NCBI RefSeq assembly: GCF_014697575.1
Contig: NZ_JACJSC010000004.1
Coordinates: forward strand, 62,001-126,000
Length of the DNA: 64,000 nt
Direction: 5' to 3'
Source: Planktothrix sp. FACHB-1365
GTDB taxonomy: Bacteria > Cyanobacteriota > Cyanobacteriia > Cyanobacteriales > Microcoleaceae
Shown here in pieces: positions 61,044 through 64,000 of this stretch. The notes under the pieces were generated by a model, which searched no databases, was not told the DNA's origin, and saw nothing but the letters and a program-made list of their open reading frames with translations. Numbering within the stretch: the stretch's first letter is position 1; each line of letters opens with the position of its first letter. The position numbers and the translations under genes are program-made.

Positions 61044-64000
61044 CTAATCCGGGGAATGGGGTTTCAAACTAGAAACCTGATGACTCAACTGTTGATAATC
61101 TGAACGAAACCACTGCGGTAAACGGGAAATATTTTGAATTTGCAATTGTCCGGGGCGACAATATAATAATACCGCTAATAGGTATTTTATCTTGTCTATT
61201 TCATTGAGTCCTTGATTCATTTTAGACGCTAATGTTTTGATAAATTCCTGTTCTGAAGCCGTTAACACTTCTTGAGAAAACCCACTGTGTAATAAGGTTC
61301 GATAAGCTTGACCCACTGAACCTTGATAAATTGATTCTAATGTTGGAGATTCCAAACCCAACCAAAAATTAGCTAATTCTTGACGAATTTGACGTAACTC
61401 TTTAACAATATCAACATTAGACGGATCAATTCGATATAAATTTACACATCCGACTAACCGTTTTTGGAAGGCTTCTGTTTCAGATAACGCTTGATTTTCT
61501 GGAACAGAAACAGCCGCTTTTAATGCCGTTGATAGTTGAACTGTTTCCAGGTTTGAGGGATTTTCAAACACCCGTTTATAATCTTTCAATAACCATTCAG
61601 GTAAACGATGATCTGCATTAGCAACTAATATCTTACCCGGAGGATAATATAACATCAACACCATCAAAGAGTTTAAAGAATCAGACTGTTTGAGTCCAAT
61701 CGCCTTTTGAGTCATCTCATGGAGAAACTTTTGTTCTTCTGGGGTTAAGGCTTCCCTTTGAATCCCTCGATTTAAAAGAATTTGATAACCTTTTCCTAGA
61801 TCCATTCTATAGGTTTGTTCTAAATGATCAGGTGAAATTTTTAACCAGTGCTGCGCCATAACTTTCCGAATTTCTCGCAACTCATCAATGACGGATTCAT
61901 TATTTCTTTCTAAATCATAACGATTGACTACATTAACTAAGCGGGATAAATACTGTTGTATTCCTTCTCGGCTATTCGCTTGAATAAATTGCTGATTTTG
62001 CTGCCAATTTTGAAATAATTGCTGAAAGATTACACCGATTTTATCCGAGTAGGTTCGACTCTCCAAAAATTCAGGATTTTGCTGCATTTTGTGTTGAATT
62101 TCCTGGCGTTTTTGTTGTCGGAGTTGCGGGTTATTAGCTAGGGTAATGGCTAAGTTAATATAGGCTGCTTCGCTATTAGTAATTAAATCAGGAATAGAGA
62201 GCGATCGCAACAATGAGGCAGCCATCAAAGACCGGAAAGATCCTCCATCTCTGGGGATAATTATCTGACCAGCTTGGGAGGTTTCAGAAGAATAAGAAGG
62301 AATAGAATCTCCATCTCGGACAATGGGAACTAAACCAACTTCTAAGGGATCAAGTAAAGATGTTACCCCAGAAAACGGATAGGAATCTAAATAAATATCC
62401 GCTAATTTCAAATATTCTTTAATATCTGAACGACTGGGTTGTTTTTGTAAGAAAATTAAGCGACGACTTTCTACCTCATATTGGGCAAGAACGCTTTGAA
62501 ACTGCTTAATAAATGGAACCGTTGCATAGCGAGAACTCCAGTTCGGGTTAAAGGGATATAACACCAAGAAAGAGTTAGGAACTGCGGCTAAAATTTTAGC
62601 CCAAGTTTCTTGAACTTCTGGAATAATTTTATAAAAATTTGATCCTGAAATAAACATAATGGAATCATCAGGAATTCCTAACAAAGAACGATTAGGAATT
62701 CGTTGCGGTGCTTCAGGAGGAATTACAGAACAACTAAAACAATGTGCAGTCCCAGGAATTAATATTAATTTTTCTCGATATTGTTCTTGAGCATTTTCTT
62801 GAGGTTCGGTTAAAACCCCTGAGATATAATAATCAATACTTCCCATCCCACTGGTCACACAGGATGGGGTTGTATTGACTTGAATTCTGGCTAATTTATG
62901 CAATGCTAATAAAGTGACTGGATGAGAAACTGCGGTAATATTACTCCCAATCAGTAAAATATCTAAATCATGATTTCTAATCAAGTTCACTTGTTCAGTT
63001 AAATTACTCGGAAGTGAAACTAATTGCTCAACGCGACTTTTACAATACTGTTCTAAGGGATGATTATTGGCGTTTATAGTATATAAAATGACTTCAAATT
63101 GATTTCTATCTAAATATTCAAAAGTAGGTAATATGGCATAAGTTTCTGTTTGAGGATTAAAATGATTACTGAGAATTCCTAGACGAATTTTTTGACGACT
63201 GTTAGAACGTTGAGGAAATTCATAATCTAAAGCATGACCTAAACTTTTTAGGGCAAACTCCATAATTTCTGCCCGTTTAATATAAATATTTTTGAGATTT
63301 GCCGTATTAAAATATAACGGAATAAAGTTAGCAATTTGGGTAAATTTCCAAGCTAATTCTTTCCAAATTGGAAACTCAGGATTACTCATAAACCGCCCAT
63401 GAGTATAGTTAATCCAATTTTCTACATAACGATAATAACGGTCAGCTTCTCCGACTTCCTGGAAAAATTGAGGAACTGCTAACATAAACTTAAAATAATC
63501 CTCTAAAAACCATTTAGGAATAGGAGCTTGAATATACCAGTCTTGAGGGAGGTGATACGGATAACAATATAAGGTCAAAGCTAATAAATACTGTAAGCCT
63601 TTTGGCTGGTTTAGTCCTGTTTTTAAGTAAGTACACCAGTCTTGAATGTGAGCTTTTTCTTGAGGGGTTAAAGCTTCATTTTTAAAACTACTATTCAATA
63701 AAATTTTATAAGCTTGACCGATTTCTCCTAAATAAACTTTTTCTAAATTTTGGGTTTCTAAACCTAACCAATATTGAGCCAAAATCTGCCGAATTTGGCG
63801 TAAGGGATTGATAACAGTGTTTGAATTAGGATTTGTTTTATATTCTTCAGTTAAACGAGAAACTTCTGCTAAAATTTGAGCCGGAGTCAAGGTTTTTATC
63901 TGGGCTTTTGGTTGTTTCGGGGGAGCGAATAAGGCAATAATTCCTTGTTTAATTGTATCAGATTGACTACAATTTAAAGCAGCTTGAATTTGAGCAATAA
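61044..64000 (-). CDS. SPINDLY-like O-GlcNAc transferase-type protein with repeated side domains (5' end cut by window edge)
   Basis: The frame is open to the right edge on the minus strand (residues before the TTG at 63890 read IAQIQAALNCSQSDTIKQGI and more), so the true start is outside. A GT41-like core lies at about 62000-63220 (IRLGILSNHFNPQTETYAIL, LARIQVNTTPSCVTSGMGSI, LADIYLDSYPFSGVTSLLDP). Three copies of a roughly 110-residue helical module surround it: LRQIRQILAQYWLGLETQNL, LREIRKVMAQHWLKISPDHL and LRQIRQELANFWLGLESPTL, each followed by an AYxxLLxSGF-like and a YLLAxLLYCRPG-like part. The usual TPR array is not seen. Its substrate is unknown; such proteins glycosylate targets or surface polymers. 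Confidence 0.82.
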   Translation of the reverse strand, partial: IAQIQAALNCSQSDTIKQGIIALFAPPKQPKAQIKTLTPAQILAEVSRLTEEYKTNPNSNTVINPLRQIRQILAQYWLGLETQNLEKVYLGEIGQAYKILLNSSFKNEALTPQEKAHIQDWCTYLKTGLNQPKGLQYLLALTLYCYPYHLPQDWYIQAPIPKWFLEDYFKFMLAVPQFFQEVGEADRYYRYVENWINYTHGRFMSNPEFPIWKELAWKFTQIANFIPLYFNTANLKNIYIKRAEIMEFALKSLGHALDYEFPQRSNSRQKIRLGILSNHFNPQTETYAILPTFEYLDRNQFEVILYTINANNHPLEQYCKSRVEQLVSLPSNLTEQVNLIRNHDLDILLIGSNITAVSHPVTLLALHKLARIQVNTTPSCVTSGMGSIDYYISGVLTEPQENAQEQYREKLILIPGTAHCFSCSVIPPEAPQRIPNRSLLGIPDDSIMFISGSNFYKIIPEVQETWAKILAAVPNSFLVLYPFNPNWSSRYATVPFIKQFQSVLAQYEVESRRLIFLQKQPSRSDIKEYLKLADIYLDSYPFSGVTSLLDPLEVGLVPIVRDGDSIPSYSSETSQAGQIIIPRDGGSFRSLMAASLLRSLSIPDLITNSEAAYINLAITLANNPQLRQQKRQEIQHKMQQNPEFLESRTYSDKIGVIFQQLFQNWQQNQQFIQANSREGIQQYLSRLVNVVNRYDLERNNESVIDELREIRKVMAQHWLKISPDHLEQTYRMDLGKGYQILLNRGIQREALTPEEQKFLHEMTQKAIGLKQSDSLNSLMVLMLYYPPGKILVANADHRLPEWLLKDYKRVFENPSNLETVQLSTALKAAVSVPENQALSETEAFQKRLVGCVNLYRIDPSNVDIVKELRQIRQELANFWLGLESPTLESIYQGSVGQAYRTLLHSGFSQEVLTASEQEFIKTLASKMNQGLNEIDKIKYLLAVLLYCRPGQLQIQNISRLPQWFRSDYQQLSHQVSSLKPHSPD

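Overview
The window comes from a cyanobacterium. The evidence is a phosphoribulokinase with two N-terminal redox cysteines, a cyanobacterial-type GlgC, an Egy-like membrane protease, a phycobilin-protein-like domain, many GCGATCGC (HIP1) octamers, and several families of heptamer and hairpin repeats. The moderately AT-rich base composition and the heavy load of toxin-antitoxin (TA) debris suggest a filamentous, Planktothrix/Oscillatoria-like organism, but the genus is only a guess. Two genes run off the ends: a TetR regulator on the left and a large SPINDLY-like protein on the right.

Layout. 1-9.8 kb: regulator, a solo tnpB element, a DrrAB-type ABC exporter, a degenerate metallo-beta-lactamase-fold protein, a site-2-type protease, a LysR regulator with ATCGAT palindromes beside it, and prk with a clear terminator. 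9.9-26.2 kb is an accessory island: tandem AGAAACCGGGTTTCT repeats, a frameshifted HEPN-dsRBD protein, a HigBA-type pair, a HigA plus PD-(D/E)XK nuclease pair, uvrA, an overlapping three-gene TIGR04255/STAS-like/PIN operon, broken TA pieces, VapBC, a phycobilisome-fold protein joined to a PIN toxin gene, DUF29/Uma2 genes, and a Phd/AAA-ATPase/TOPRIM-like operon. 26.2-43.8 kb is mostly core: mnmG, an unusual GrpE-like plus NYN-Hsp70 operon, an M20 amidohydrolase, an alpha-amylase-family enzyme, glgC, a CNNM/CBS protein, three tRNAs (Tyr, Thr, Pro), an ACT-like protein, a GNAT enzyme and a hybrid histidine kinase. 43.8-49.2 kb is a second accessory stretch: multi-hairpin elements, an XRE-dynamin-like GTPase, orphan antitoxins, a retropepsin-like pair and a truncated VapC. 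49.1-64 kb returns to core and signalling genes: sdhA, a ThrE-type exporter, a pentapeptide protein, an S4 protein, ubiD, a giant kinase-ATPase-GAF-PP2C protein and the SPINDLY-like protein.

The core genes cover carbon fixation (prk), glycogen synthesis and alpha-glucan breakdown (glgC, amylase), respiration and quinone synthesis (sdhA, ubiD), DNA repair (uvrA) and tRNA modification (mnmG). The islands hold many probable RNA- or DNA-cleaving proteins (HEPN, several PIN, NYN, PD-(D/E)XK, TOPRIM), usually translationally coupled to small partner proteins. The best candidates for undescribed systems are the phycobilisome-fold/PIN pair (21.3-22.4 kb), the TIGR04255-STAS-PIN operon (16.6-18.7 kb), the GrpE/NYN-Hsp70 operon (28.3-32.8 kb), the HEPN-dsRBD gene (10.1-10.9 kb) and the XRE-dynamin GTPase (44.5-46.8 kb). 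All functional proposals rest on reading motifs by eye; no database search was possible.
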